From Lyngbya sp. PCC 8106 (lineage in GTDB: Bacteria; Cyanobacteriota; Cyanobacteriia; Cyanobacteriales; Microcoleaceae), in NCBI RefSeq assembly GCF_000169095.1, contig NZ_AAVU01000027.1:27897-91896 (forward strand): a stretch of 64,000 nucleotides of DNA, given 5' to 3'. Positions 42,265 through 50,784 of this stretch are shown one piece after another; the first letter of the stretch is position 1, and the number at the start of each line of letters is the position of its first letter. Position numbers and translations under genes: made by a program. The notes beneath the pieces are model-generated. The model was not told where the DNA came from, searched no databases, and worked only from the letters and a program-made list of their open reading frames with translations.

Positions 42265-42561
42265 TAGACAGATACGTTGTTTTTGACTCGAACATCTATC
42301 ATAAGACTGAGATGTTCAAATTTTTATCTAAAGTTTGTTAAAAAATTAACATTCTGTTCTGACAACTTTACGTTTAAATACCCAGATGGTAGTTGTCAGC
42401 TTAACTGGTTTCCGTTAATTTGCGGAGGTACAAGTGTAGCTTAACTCAGGCTATCATAAAGCATAGCCATCGATGGGTCAAGTCAATCGCTAGAATTTTA
42501 TCATTTTTCTCTTTCAACTCCTGAATCCAAATCAATCCTCTCTCCTACAACAGTCTCAAAA

Positions 42562-43383
42562 ATGCTAGAACTTCATTGTCATACCACTTACTCCGATGGT
42601 ACACTTGCCCCAAGCGAACTCGTCGCTTCAGCAATTCAAGCCGGAGTCAAAGCGCTCGCCATCACCGATCACGATACTCTTTCGGGTTGGGAAGAAGCCT
42701 TTGCTGCTGCTGCTGACTTTGATCTGGAAATTGTTCCTGGAGTTGAACTCTCTACGGTTTACAACGAGCGTTCTTTACATATTTTGGGATTTTATCCTAA
42801 TAAAAATAAACTCTATTCTCCCCTCAAAGAACGGTTAGAAGGACGAAAAAGACGCGCTCAATTAATTATTAATAAACTCGCCGAATTAGGTTATCCGGTT
42901 GAACTTCCTCATCTGGGAGAAGGAATTGCACCTTCTCGTCCTCATATTGCTACAGCTTTGGTCAAAGCCGGCTATATTAAATCTTCCAAAGAAGCCTTTG
43001 AAAAATGGCTAGGAGATGATAAACCTGCCTTTGTTCAATATGAAAAATTTTCTACCGCAGAAGGTATTCAACTCTTACTCAATTGTGAAGCAATTCCGGT
43101 TTGGGCGCATCCTTATTTATTTCGAGGGGGTGAAGTTGAAACCGTGTTAAAAGATTTAGTTTCAGACGGATTATTAGGGATTGAAGTCTATCATCCTAGT
43201 CATACTCCTAAACAAATTGATCATTTAGAATCATTATGTGCTGACTATGGTTTATTAAAAACAGGTGGAAGTGACTTTCATAGTCCCAATTCTGAAACCC
43301 GTCTCAACCAACTTCATTTACCTCTAGAGTTGCTAGACTCTCTCAAAAAAGTTAGAAATCATGCCCGCTTAACTACAAACTGA
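42562..43383 (+). CDS. PHP-domain metal-dependent phosphoesterase
   Basis: A 273-residue protein with PHP metal-binding motifs HCHTTYSDGT (4-13), ITDHDTLSGW (33-42), GVELST (about 62), WAHPYLF (about 193) and GSDFHSPN (about 252). It resembles the TrpH/RNase AM group that hydrolyses nucleotides or short oligonucleotides (3',5'-nucleoside bisphosphatase or 5'-3' exonuclease activity); which substrate is used cannot be told. Confidence 0.9.
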   Translation: MLELHCHTTYSDGTLAPSELVASAIQAGVKALAITDHDTLSGWEEAFAAAADFDLEIVPGVELSTVYNERSLHILGFYPNKNKLYSPLKERLEGRKRRAQLIINKLAELGYPVELPHLGEGIAPSRPHIATALVKAGYIKSSKEAFEKWLGDDKPAFVQYEKFSTAEGIQLLLNCEAIPVWAHPYLFRGGEVETVLKDLVSDGLLGIEVYHPSHTPKQIDHLESLCADYGLLKTGGSDFHSPNSETRLNQLHLPLELLDSLKKVRNHARLTTN

Positions 43384-43480
43384 TTTAAAAAAGTTTGCCG
43401 ATTTTTTGACTCAGACGAAAGCCCAAAAAACAGAATAATCTGTAACAATTATAGTGTTAGTTTCTTTTTGACTCTCCCCT

Positions 43481-43888
43481 ATGACTTATCATGTGATTTA
43501 CGATGGTAACTGCAATTTGTGTGTCACCTTAGTACAGCTTTTAGAGAACTTAGATCAAGGTCAAAAGTTTCAATATATTCCCATGCAAAATGAAGCTGAA
43601 CTCAACCGCTTTGGGATTACATCAACCGACTGTGAACAGGGGATGATTTTAATTGATGATAACAACCCTCAGCGTCGTTGGCAAGGCAGTGATGCCGCCG
43701 AAGAAATTGGGAATTTATTACCCGCAGGCAATCTATTTGTGAGTGCGTATCGAGCATTACCAGGGTTAAAATGGACAGGCGATCGCATTTATGAACAAGT
43801 CCGCGACAACCGTTATCAGTGGTTTGGTCAGCGTTCTAGTACCTACAATTCAGCTTACCCCAGTTGTGAGAGTTGTCAAAAAAATTAG
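43481..43888 (+). CDS. DCC-family thiol-disulfide oxidoreductase (DUF393)
   Basis: A 135-residue thioredoxin-like protein with the DCC motif YDGNCNLCVTLV near residue 8-18 (DxxCxxC), the FQYIPMQ strand, and the AAEEIGNLLP and YRALPGL segments of DUF393. The physiological partner is unknown. Two further cysteines at the C-terminus (PSCESCQKN) form a CxxC that could bind metal or redox partners. The 482-base gap after it (to 44370) has no supported gene, only a TATAAT-like word near 43917. Confidence 0.85.
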   Translation: MTYHVIYDGNCNLCVTLVQLLENLDQGQKFQYIPMQNEAELNRFGITSTDCEQGMILIDDNNPQRRWQGSDAAEEIGNLLPAGNLFVSAYRALPGLKWTGDRIYEQVRDNRYQWFGQRSSTYNSAYPSCESCQKN

Positions 43889-44370
43889 GGGTTGCGCGAT
43901 CGCCATCCTTGAGTGTATAATACTGGTCATCAGTTAGCACTATTGTGGGCTGCTGTCTCACCGTCCGGAAAATTTCTGTATTGCTGGTATAGGTGTGTCA
44001 ATTGGTTGTTACGTCAGGTCAGCCGAAAGCTTAGATTGCAAGTTAGCTAAAAGCTTTAATCTTCTGCAAAACCTAGTTTTTAAGGTCTGACTTAGCGTTA
44101 CTACCAGTTTACATACACATACTTACGGATACATATTGCGGGTCGTGAGACATTAGCTGACATTTTGATGTAAAGTGTTCTGGCTTTGAATTTATCAGTT
44201 TCAAATGGAAATGCTATATCTAAGTTTTAGATAGTATTCCTTTGAAGCAACCTTGATGATGACTTCTATTTTGGGTGCAAAGAAGTCATTAATTTTCGAG
44301 AAGTTCATAACAGAATACTTCGTTAGTGCTAGGTGAGTTAACCCGAAATAACTTCACTGAGACTAAAGCT

Positions 44371-45144
44371 ATGAATACCCACAAATATCAGTCGAAAAAC
44401 TCACAAGAGTTAAAAGCAATTTTTTGGGATTATGAAAATGTACCTCAATTTAATATCGCCTCAGATTTGTTAAAATTTTCTCATCAGCGAGGAAATGTTG
44501 GGGCTTCAAATGCTTACAGTTGTAACTTGGATAAAAAGGCTAAAAATCACTTACAAAAGCAAGGTTTCGAGTGTATTCAGGTAGAAAACCCTAATAAAAA
44601 AAATAAAAATGCAGTTGATTTTCAAATCGCCATAGACTGTTTTAAGCCAATCAAAACTAATTCTTACCCAGATGAGATCATTTTAGTGACAGGAGATTGT
44701 TATAGTCTGATTGTACAGGAAAACTTGAAGTCAGAAAACAGAAAATTAATTGTATTTGCACGGAGGGGAAGTGATTGTCACTCTTTAAAGAAAGAGGTTG
44801 ATGAATTTTACTACATAGATGAACTTCCTAAGTTAGTGATAAATTGGGGTGCGGAAACTCTCCCAACAGACTCTTACATTAGTTATGAAGAAGCGGTAAA
44901 ATGTTTGATAGAAGCTATTCAAACTGCGAGCAAAAGCGGCAAATCAACAACCATCGGTTTAATTGCTAAATTAATGTGTAATAATTCCAAATTTCCCAAC
45001 TATAAAAATGTTTCATCAATCCGAAAACCAGATGGTAGTAAATTTTCAAAGTTTACTAAATTTATTGATCGGGTGATAGAGAAAGGAATAATCAGAAAAA
45101 TCAATCAGGAGATCATTTTAGTTGATGAAATGAAACCGAATTAA
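44371..45144 (+). CDS. NYN-domain protein with C-terminal OST-HTH/LOTUS-like domain
   Basis: A 257-residue protein from ATG 44371 (an in-frame GTG at 44326 adds 15 residues). The NYN/PIN-like ribonuclease domain starts AIFWDYENVPQF, with a conserved acidic cluster, then NAVDFQIAIDCF and ILVTGDCYSLIVQ. The C-terminal part (about 165-255: CLIEAIQTASKSGKSTTIGLIAKLMCNN, KFTKFIDRVIEKGIIRKI) resembles an OST-HTH/LOTUS winged helix. This architecture matches LabA-like and MARF1-like proteins; RNA binding and cleavage are inferred. The codon use is A/T-rich. Confidence 0.82.
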   Translation: MNTHKYQSKNSQELKAIFWDYENVPQFNIASDLLKFSHQRGNVGASNAYSCNLDKKAKNHLQKQGFECIQVENPNKKNKNAVDFQIAIDCFKPIKTNSYPDEIILVTGDCYSLIVQENLKSENRKLIVFARRGSDCHSLKKEVDEFYYIDELPKLVINWGAETLPTDSYISYEEAVKCLIEAIQTASKSGKSTTIGLIAKLMCNNSKFPNYKNVSSIRKPDGSKFSKFTKFIDRVIEKGIIRKINQEIILVDEMKPN

Positions 45145-45282
45145 TCCTCTAAAGATATTGGCTGTACTAAAAATCCTCACTTTGTTGCGTAGAATCATCA
45201 CCAGATGATAAACTTACCAGGGTGAGGAAACCCAAAACGTTATTTTTGATGTTCGCTTTTGAACGAGATAAAGATATAAAAA

Positions 45283-45984
45283 ATGGATAAACTTCCAACC
45301 ATTAAAGATGAAAAACTCCGCTTACGTGCTTTAACCCATCGTTCCTATGTCAACGAACACCCTGGAGACGGAAAAAATAACGAGCGCTTAGAATTCTTGG
45401 GAGATGCAGTCTTAGGCTTTTTGGTGGGGGAGTTACTTTATACTTATTATCCAGAAGAACTAAGTGAAGCCAAAATGACTCGTTTACGAGCCGCATTAGT
45501 TGATGAACAACAACTGGGAAAATTTGCGGCGCAACTCGGAATTGGTGAAATTATGCGACTGGGTAAAGGTGCGATCAAAGATGGAGGATATCAAAACCCG
45601 GCTTTGCTGAGTGATACCTTTGAAGCCTATATTGGAGCTTATTATTTAGATGCAGGAATAGAGAAAGTTAGAGAATTTATTACTCCTCTATTCACCAAAG
45701 TTGCTAATGAAATTCTGGGAATGCACACTGAAGAAAAAAATTCTGAACATTTAATTGATTCAAAAAATCGATTTCAGCAATGGGCGCTAGCCGAATTTGG
45801 AGAAAATCCTAAGTATTTTATTATTGATCAATCTGGCCCCGATCATGCCAAAGAGTTTATCGCAGAAGTGCGCGTCAAAGATCAAGTGTATGGTTTAGGA
45901 CAAGGACGTCGTAAACAAGACGCTCAAAAAAAAGCCGCAGAAGCAGCTTTAAAGAAATTGGGAATTTTAGACAGTGAATCGTGA
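45283..45984 (+). CDS. rnc: Ribonuclease III
   Basis: A 233-residue RNase III. The signature NERLEFLGDAVLGFLVGELLY is at about 32-52 with the metal-binding Glu and Asp; LLSDTFEAYIGAYYLDAG is at about 108-125 with further catalytic acids. The C-terminal double-stranded RNA-binding domain runs from about 160 (RFQQWALAEFGENPKY...GQGRRKQDAQKKAAEAALKKL). It processes rRNA and structured mRNAs. Cyanobacteria often carry more than one copy; this is a full-length type. Confidence 0.94.
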   Translation: MDKLPTIKDEKLRLRALTHRSYVNEHPGDGKNNERLEFLGDAVLGFLVGELLYTYYPEELSEAKMTRLRAALVDEQQLGKFAAQLGIGEIMRLGKGAIKDGGYQNPALLSDTFEAYIGAYYLDAGIEKVREFITPLFTKVANEILGMHTEEKNSEHLIDSKNRFQQWALAEFGENPKYFIIDQSGPDHAKEFIAEVRVKDQVYGLGQGRRKQDAQKKAAEAALKKLGILDSES

Positions 45985-46035
45985 ACCGTAAGTCGTAAAA
46001 TAGTCGTGAGTGAGAGTTTGTGTGAGACTCAACTC

Positions 46036-46953
46036 CTAAGCTCGCAGAGCTAACTTAGTGATGGGTTGAGTTTCTTCGATCAGATATTCGAGGAACGTCT
46101 GAGCAACGACAGAAAGATGTTTACCCCCGAGATAAACAACATACCAGCGCCGCTTAATGGGAAAATGTTGGATATCTAAAATCGTTAATTCTTTGGATAG
46201 ACTCTCCAAAACTAGAGTGTGTTTAGAGAGGACAGAAATTCCTAAGCCGCCTGCGATCGCGTGTTTGATCGCTTCATTACTACCGAGTTCTAGGCGAACC
46301 TTAACCTTAACCTTATGTTTTTCCAACAACTGTTGTACAGCTTGTCGAGTCCCAGAACCCGGTTCTCGCATGATGAACGCTTCACCCCGAAGTTGTTTGA
46401 TCGAGACATTTTTCTGTTGAGCAAGGGGATGATCATGTCGGGCGACAACAACTAAAGGATTATCCAAAAAAGGTTTTGTACAAAGATCAAGATCCTCTGG
46501 AGGTTGACTCAATATATAAAGATCATCTTGATTATCCTGCATTCGTCGAGTTATTTCTTGGTGGTTGTTCACCTGAAGTGAAACATCAATACCGGGATAC
46601 TTTTGGCAAAACGAACCCAGAAGTCGAGGAACAAAATATTTAGCCGTTGTCACGACTGCGAGGCGAAGTTGTCCTTGCTTCATCCCTTTTAAGTCTGCCA
46701 CTTTCATTTCAAAGTTGTCTAGTTGTTCAAAAATGTTGTGACAGGTTGTAGATAACTCCCGGCCCGCTGCTGTGAGATAGAGTTGCTTACCAATTTGCTC
46801 AAATAACGGTAAACCGACGGCTTGACTGAGTTGCTTGACTTGGCTAGAAACTGTGGGCTGAGTGATATACAACTCTTCAGCCGCTTTGGTAAAGCTACCG
46901 TGACGAGCCACAGTTTCAAAGACTCGTAACTGATGTAGGGTTGCCTGGATCAA
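46036..46953 (-). CDS. LysR-family regulator (CmpR/CcmR/CbbR-like)
   Basis: A 305-residue LysR regulator: HTH LRVFETVARHGSFTKAAEELYITQPTVSSQVKQL (about 8-42), then an effector domain with AVVTTAKYFVPRLLGSFCQKYPGI and GLGISVLSKHTL. It resembles the CbbR-type regulators CmpR and CcmR that sense 2-phosphoglycolate or related metabolites and control carbon uptake. The start is TTG 46953, supported by AAAGGAGGAG five bases upstream. It is divergent from bicA, so regulating bicA and the antiporter genes is the natural inference. Confidence 0.87.
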   Translation of the reverse strand: MIQATLHQLRVFETVARHGSFTKAAEELYITQPTVSSQVKQLSQAVGLPLFEQIGKQLYLTAAGRELSTTCHNIFEQLDNFEMKVADLKGMKQGQLRLAVVTTAKYFVPRLLGSFCQKYPGIDVSLQVNNHQEITRRMQDNQDDLYILSQPPEDLDLCTKPFLDNPLVVVARHDHPLAQQKNVSIKQLRGEAFIMREPGSGTRQAVQQLLEKHKVKVKVRLELGSNEAIKHAIAGGLGISVLSKHTLVLESLSKELTILDIQHFPIKRRWYVVYLGGKHLSVVAQTFLEYLIEETQPITKLALRA

Positions 46954-47032
46954 GAACTCCTCCTTTTTATGAGTATGGGTTGGAATTGCTATGAGTAAAT
47001 GAAATTTGAAAAGGTTGCGTTCTATTTCGATT

Positions 47033-47051
47033 TTAATGGTATGCTAACCAT
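47033..47051. promoter_or_regulatory. Candidate LysR-type operator between the regulator and bicA
   Basis: ATGGT-atgcta-ACCAT (47036-47051) is a perfect inverted repeat and overlaps TAA-N8-TAA (47034-47047), which fits the TNA-N7/8-TNA core used by CbbR/CmpR-type regulators. It lies about 80-95 bases from each divergent start. Confidence 0.5.
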
Positions 47052-47126
47052 AGATTTTAGTCAATCAATATTAGGATTCAGATAGACCCTTATCTATTTA
47101 AGCATTCACTCAGATTTCACAAACCC

Positions 47127-48896
47127 ATGCAAATTACCAGGATTACAAATCAAATTCATTTCAGGAATCTACAAGGTGACATTTTTGGAGGAGTTACTGC
47201 CGCAGTTATTGCCCTACCGATGGCTCTCGCTTTCGGGGTCGCTTCCGGTGCGCCAAATGGAGCCGCAGTAGGTCTTTGGGGTGCTGTTTTGGTGGGTTTC
47301 TTTGCCGCTTTATTTGGAGGAACACCCACTTTAATTTCCGAACCGACAGGCCCGATGACGGTTGTATTCACGGCTGTCGTGGCTCGGTCACTCGCATCTG
47401 CCCCTGACGAACAAACGGGAATGGCAATGGCATTTACGGTTGTCATGCTGGCTGGGGTATTTCAGCTTGTGTTTGGGACACTCAAACTGGGTAAATACAT
47501 TACCCTGATGCCCTACACCGTCATTTCCGGGTTTATGTCGGGTATCGGGATGATCCTAATCATTCTTCAGATTGGGCCGATGCTTGGACAAGCTAGCCCG
47601 AAAGGTGGAGTATTGGGAACCCTACAAAACATCCCCAACCTGATTAGCAATATCAATCCCATAGAAACCGTATTGGGTGTGCTGACAATTGGGATTATCT
47701 TCTTCATGCCCCAGAAATTAAAGAAGATTGTTCCCCCTCAATTAATTGCTTTAATTGCAGGAACTTTAATTTCTCTAATGGTCTTCCCGAACGTAGATAT
47801 TCGTCGCATCGGTGAAATTCCGATGGGCTTACCTGAAATACATCTGCCCGTTTTCTCCCTCGGACAAATTAACTCGATGTTGATTGATGCTTTAGTTCTG
47901 GGGATGCTCGGTTGTATTGACTCTCTACTAACATCTGTAATTGCTGATAGTTTAACTCAAACTCAACACAATTCTGATAAAGAACTTATTGGTCAAGGAA
48001 TTGGAAACCTCATCTCTGGAATCTGTGGCGGTTTACCGGGTGCAGGGGCAACAATGGGAACTGTTGTAAATATCCAAGCTGGGGGTCGCACTGCTGTTTC
48101 CGGTTTAACTCGCGCTTTGATTTTACTGGTAATTGTCCTGGCTGCTGCTCCTCTAACCCAAAACATTCCAATGGCAGTTTTGGCTGGTATCGCCCTGAAA
48201 GTGGGTATCGATATTATCGACTGGAAGTTCCTCAAACGCGCTCACAGACTTTCCTGGAAAGCGGCTGCCATCATGTATGGTGTGGTACTGTTAACAGTCT
48301 TCTACGACTTAATTGTCGCGGTTGGTGTTGGAGTATTCATTGCCAATATGCTCACCATCAAACGTTTAGCTGATATCCAAGCTGAACAGGTGAAAGCTAT
48401 TGACACACCCAACGATGAAGTGATGTCTAATGAAGAAGCCAAACAGTTAATGAAACAAGCCAATGGTCGGATTCTTTTACTCGACCTCGGTGGCCCAATG
48501 AGCTTTGGTGCAGCAAAAGCAATTACTCAGCGTCAAACCATTTTAGATAACTATCAAGCCCTAATTATCGACTTAAATCACGTTCCTCTGTTGGGTGTAA
48601 CTGCAACCCTGGCGCTGGAAAAAATGATCGATAGCGCTTATAACAAATCCATTGATATCTATATTGTCGGTGGTGAAGACAAAGTTAAAACTCGTCTACA
48701 ACGCTTCAATATTTTGGATCGTTTACCCCAACAAAATCGAGTCGCAACCCGAGTTGCTGCTCTGCGCCGTGCTTTAGCTAGCATCAACGGTGAAGTCATT
48801 GAAAACAATGAAGTCATTGAACCTGAAAGCCATGATGAAGGAATCAATGGCTATCAAGTCGGCCCTAGTGATGCGGCTACATTGCAAAAATCTTGA
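47127..48896 (+). CDS. bicA: BicA, SulP-family sodium-dependent bicarbonate transporter
   Basis: A 589-residue SulP transporter very close in pattern to cyanobacterial BicA. It begins MQITRITNQIHFRNLQGDIFGG, with LPMALAFGVASGAPNGAAVGLWGAVLVG, GGTPTLISEPTGPMTVV (about 62-78, SulP signature), MLGCIDSLLTSVIADSLT and GATMGTVVNIQ. A cytoplasmic STAS domain covers about 430-560 (GRILLLDLGGPMSFGAAKAI). BicA brings in HCO3- with Na+ across the plasma membrane, a high-flux, lower-affinity uptake route. The Na+/H+ antiporter genes that follow would maintain the Na+ gradient. Confidence 0.94.
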   Translation: MQITRITNQIHFRNLQGDIFGGVTAAVIALPMALAFGVASGAPNGAAVGLWGAVLVGFFAALFGGTPTLISEPTGPMTVVFTAVVARSLASAPDEQTGMAMAFTVVMLAGVFQLVFGTLKLGKYITLMPYTVISGFMSGIGMILIILQIGPMLGQASPKGGVLGTLQNIPNLISNINPIETVLGVLTIGIIFFMPQKLKKIVPPQLIALIAGTLISLMVFPNVDIRRIGEIPMGLPEIHLPVFSLGQINSMLIDALVLGMLGCIDSLLTSVIADSLTQTQHNSDKELIGQGIGNLISGICGGLPGAGATMGTVVNIQAGGRTAVSGLTRALILLVIVLAAAPLTQNIPMAVLAGIALKVGIDIIDWKFLKRAHRLSWKAAAIMYGVVLLTVFYDLIVAVGVGVFIANMLTIKRLADIQAEQVKAIDTPNDEVMSNEEAKQLMKQANGRILLLDLGGPMSFGAAKAITQRQTILDNYQALIIDLNHVPLLGVTATLALEKMIDSAYNKSIDIYIVGGEDKVKTRLQRFNILDRLPQQNRVATRVAALRRALASINGEVIENNEVIEPESHDEGINGYQVGPSDAATLQKS

Positions 48897-48902
48897 TTGT
48901 CT

Positions 48903-48949
48903 AGCCCCGGTTTGTAACTCCGTTTTCTCCCTCTGATCGGGGCTTTTTC
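48903..48949 (+). terminator. Rho-independent-type terminator after bicA
   Basis: AGCCCCG (48903-48909) and CGGGGCT (48938-48944) form seven perfect pairs around a 28-base loop, followed by TTTTCC. It lies seven bases after the bicA stop, so the antiporter genes may need their own promoter or read-through. Confidence 0.6.
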
Positions 48950-49155
48950 CTAATCGACTTGAGATCGATCTCAACTCTGGGGACAAGCAGAACTCTCTTC
49001 AAAACTTTATTTTAAAGTTTATGCTGTTTCTGCCTCCCCAACTTCTTCAAATTTTTTGATCAACACTCATCTTCACAACTCAAAACAAAGATTTGTTGTG
49101 ACCAAAATATTTGTGACTACACTGATTTAGATTACTTTTTTCCTGAAAACCAATC

Positions 49156-50520
49156 ATGTTATACAATTTAGAATTTTCACTGTCTTTTCCCCTATTTGCA
49201 ACCGCTACAGAAGCTGAAAAGGGACCGCTAGTATTAACTTCTGTTCTCCTGAGTTTAGTCATTGTTTATATTGCCAGTAAATTAGGCGGAGAATTATCAA
49301 AACGGCTTGATTTACCCCCCGTTTTAGGTGAACTCATCGGCGGAGTGATTGTCGGAACTTCGGCATTGCATCTGTTAGTTTTTCCCGAAAGTGGTGCAAC
49401 TGCAACGGATTCACTCTTGATGACCTTTTTACAATCCATTAGTGATTTGAGTCCCGAGTTAGTCACCTCAATTTTTGCCAGTCAAAGTGAAGTAGTTTCG
49501 GTTCTGGCTGAATTGGGTGTGATTATTCTACTGTTTGAAATTGGTTTAGAATCCGAACTCAGAGAACTCCAAAGTGTGGGTTATCAAGCAGCAGTTGTAG
49601 CCGTTGTGGGAGTAGTAGCACCCTTTGCAGCCGGGACGTTAGGACTAATGTATTTCTTTGGAGTTTCTGCAATTCCTGCTATTTTTGCCGGGGCTGCATT
49701 AACCGCGACAAGCATCGGCATTACCTCAAAAGTTCTCTCAGAAATCGGACAGCTCAAATCAAAAGAAGGTCAAATTATTGTTGGGGCTGCCGTTATTGAT
49801 GATGTTCTCGGGATTATTGTTTTAGCAGTTGTTGCCAGTTTAGCGAAAACAGGCGAGATAGACATTCTCAACGTTGTTTATCTGATTATTAGTGCCACAG
49901 CTTTTCTTCTCGGTTCCATTTTACTCGGGAAATTCTTCAATAAATCTTTTGTCTCGATTGCTGGGCTTTTACAAACCCGAGGACAGTTAGTTATTCCCGC
50001 CTTTACCTTTGCTTTCTTAATGGCATTTTTAGCCAACGCCATTCATTTAGAAGCCATTTTAGGAGCATTTGCAGCCGGTTTAGTATTAGATGAAACCGAC
50101 AAACGTAAAGAACTCGATAAACAAGTTGTTCCAATTGCAGACATTTTAGTTCCGATTTTCTTCGTCAGTGTAGGAGCAAAAGCTGATTTAGGCGTATTAA
50201 ATCCCGCAGTTCCCGCCAATCGTGAGGGGCTGATTATTGCCACATTTTTAATTGTTGTTGCGATCATCGGTAAAATAATTACAGGTTGGGCTGTGATTGG
50301 TCAACCCCAAATTAATCGTTTGGCTATAGGTGTAGGGATGATTCCTCGAGGTGAAGTCGGTTTGGTGTTTGCAGGAATTGGTTCAGCCAGTGGTGTACTT
50401 GATAAACCCCTAGAAGCCGCTATCATTATTATGGTGATTCTGACCACATTTATCGCACCGCCTTTTCTGCGGTTAGCTTTCAAACAGTCTGCACAACCAG
50501 ACAAAGCTAGTGTAGAGTAA
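49156..50520 (+). CDS. CPA2 Na+/H+ antiporter (NhaS3-like)
   Basis: A 454-residue membrane protein with about 12 helices. Typical CPA2 motifs: LGGELSKRLDLPPVLGELIGGVIVGTSAL near the N-terminus, LLFEIGLESELREL, AGAALTATSIGITSKVL, VGAAVIDDVLGIIVLAVVAS (transport Asp pair), and ILVPIFFVSVGAKADL and GMIPRGEVGLVFAGIG. It resembles NhaS3, the essential thylakoid or plasma-membrane antiporter of cyanobacteria. The chromosomal link to bicA matches the LysR/bicA/nhaS3 arrangement known in other cyanobacteria. Confidence 0.88.
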   Translation: MLYNLEFSLSFPLFATATEAEKGPLVLTSVLLSLVIVYIASKLGGELSKRLDLPPVLGELIGGVIVGTSALHLLVFPESGATATDSLLMTFLQSISDLSPELVTSIFASQSEVVSVLAELGVIILLFEIGLESELRELQSVGYQAAVVAVVGVVAPFAAGTLGLMYFFGVSAIPAIFAGAALTATSIGITSKVLSEIGQLKSKEGQIIVGAAVIDDVLGIIVLAVVASLAKTGEIDILNVVYLIISATAFLLGSILLGKFFNKSFVSIAGLLQTRGQLVIPAFTFAFLMAFLANAIHLEAILGAFAAGLVLDETDKRKELDKQVVPIADILVPIFFVSVGAKADLGVLNPAVPANREGLIIATFLIVVAIIGKIITGWAVIGQPQINRLAIGVGMIPRGEVGLVFAGIGSASGVLDKPLEAAIIIMVILTTFIAPPFLRLAFKQSAQPDKASVE

Positions 50521-50784
50521 CAAGGGAACCCGTAAATCGTTTTCGATCTGATCTTTCACAGGAGGCGAGGGGATTATTTAGAATAATTTTTCATTCTACC
50601 CATGAATTAAAATTCAGTGATCACTGAACAGTATATCTTGTTAAAGCCTGTTCCTTGATTGCTGAATTTTTAACTGTTTATATTCTGTGATTATTGAGTC
50701 GAAAGAGACACAATATTGATCAGATTTTTTCGCAGATAGAAGTTGATTAAATTGGTTTGATCTCTATTCTTTGAAATAATTAAT

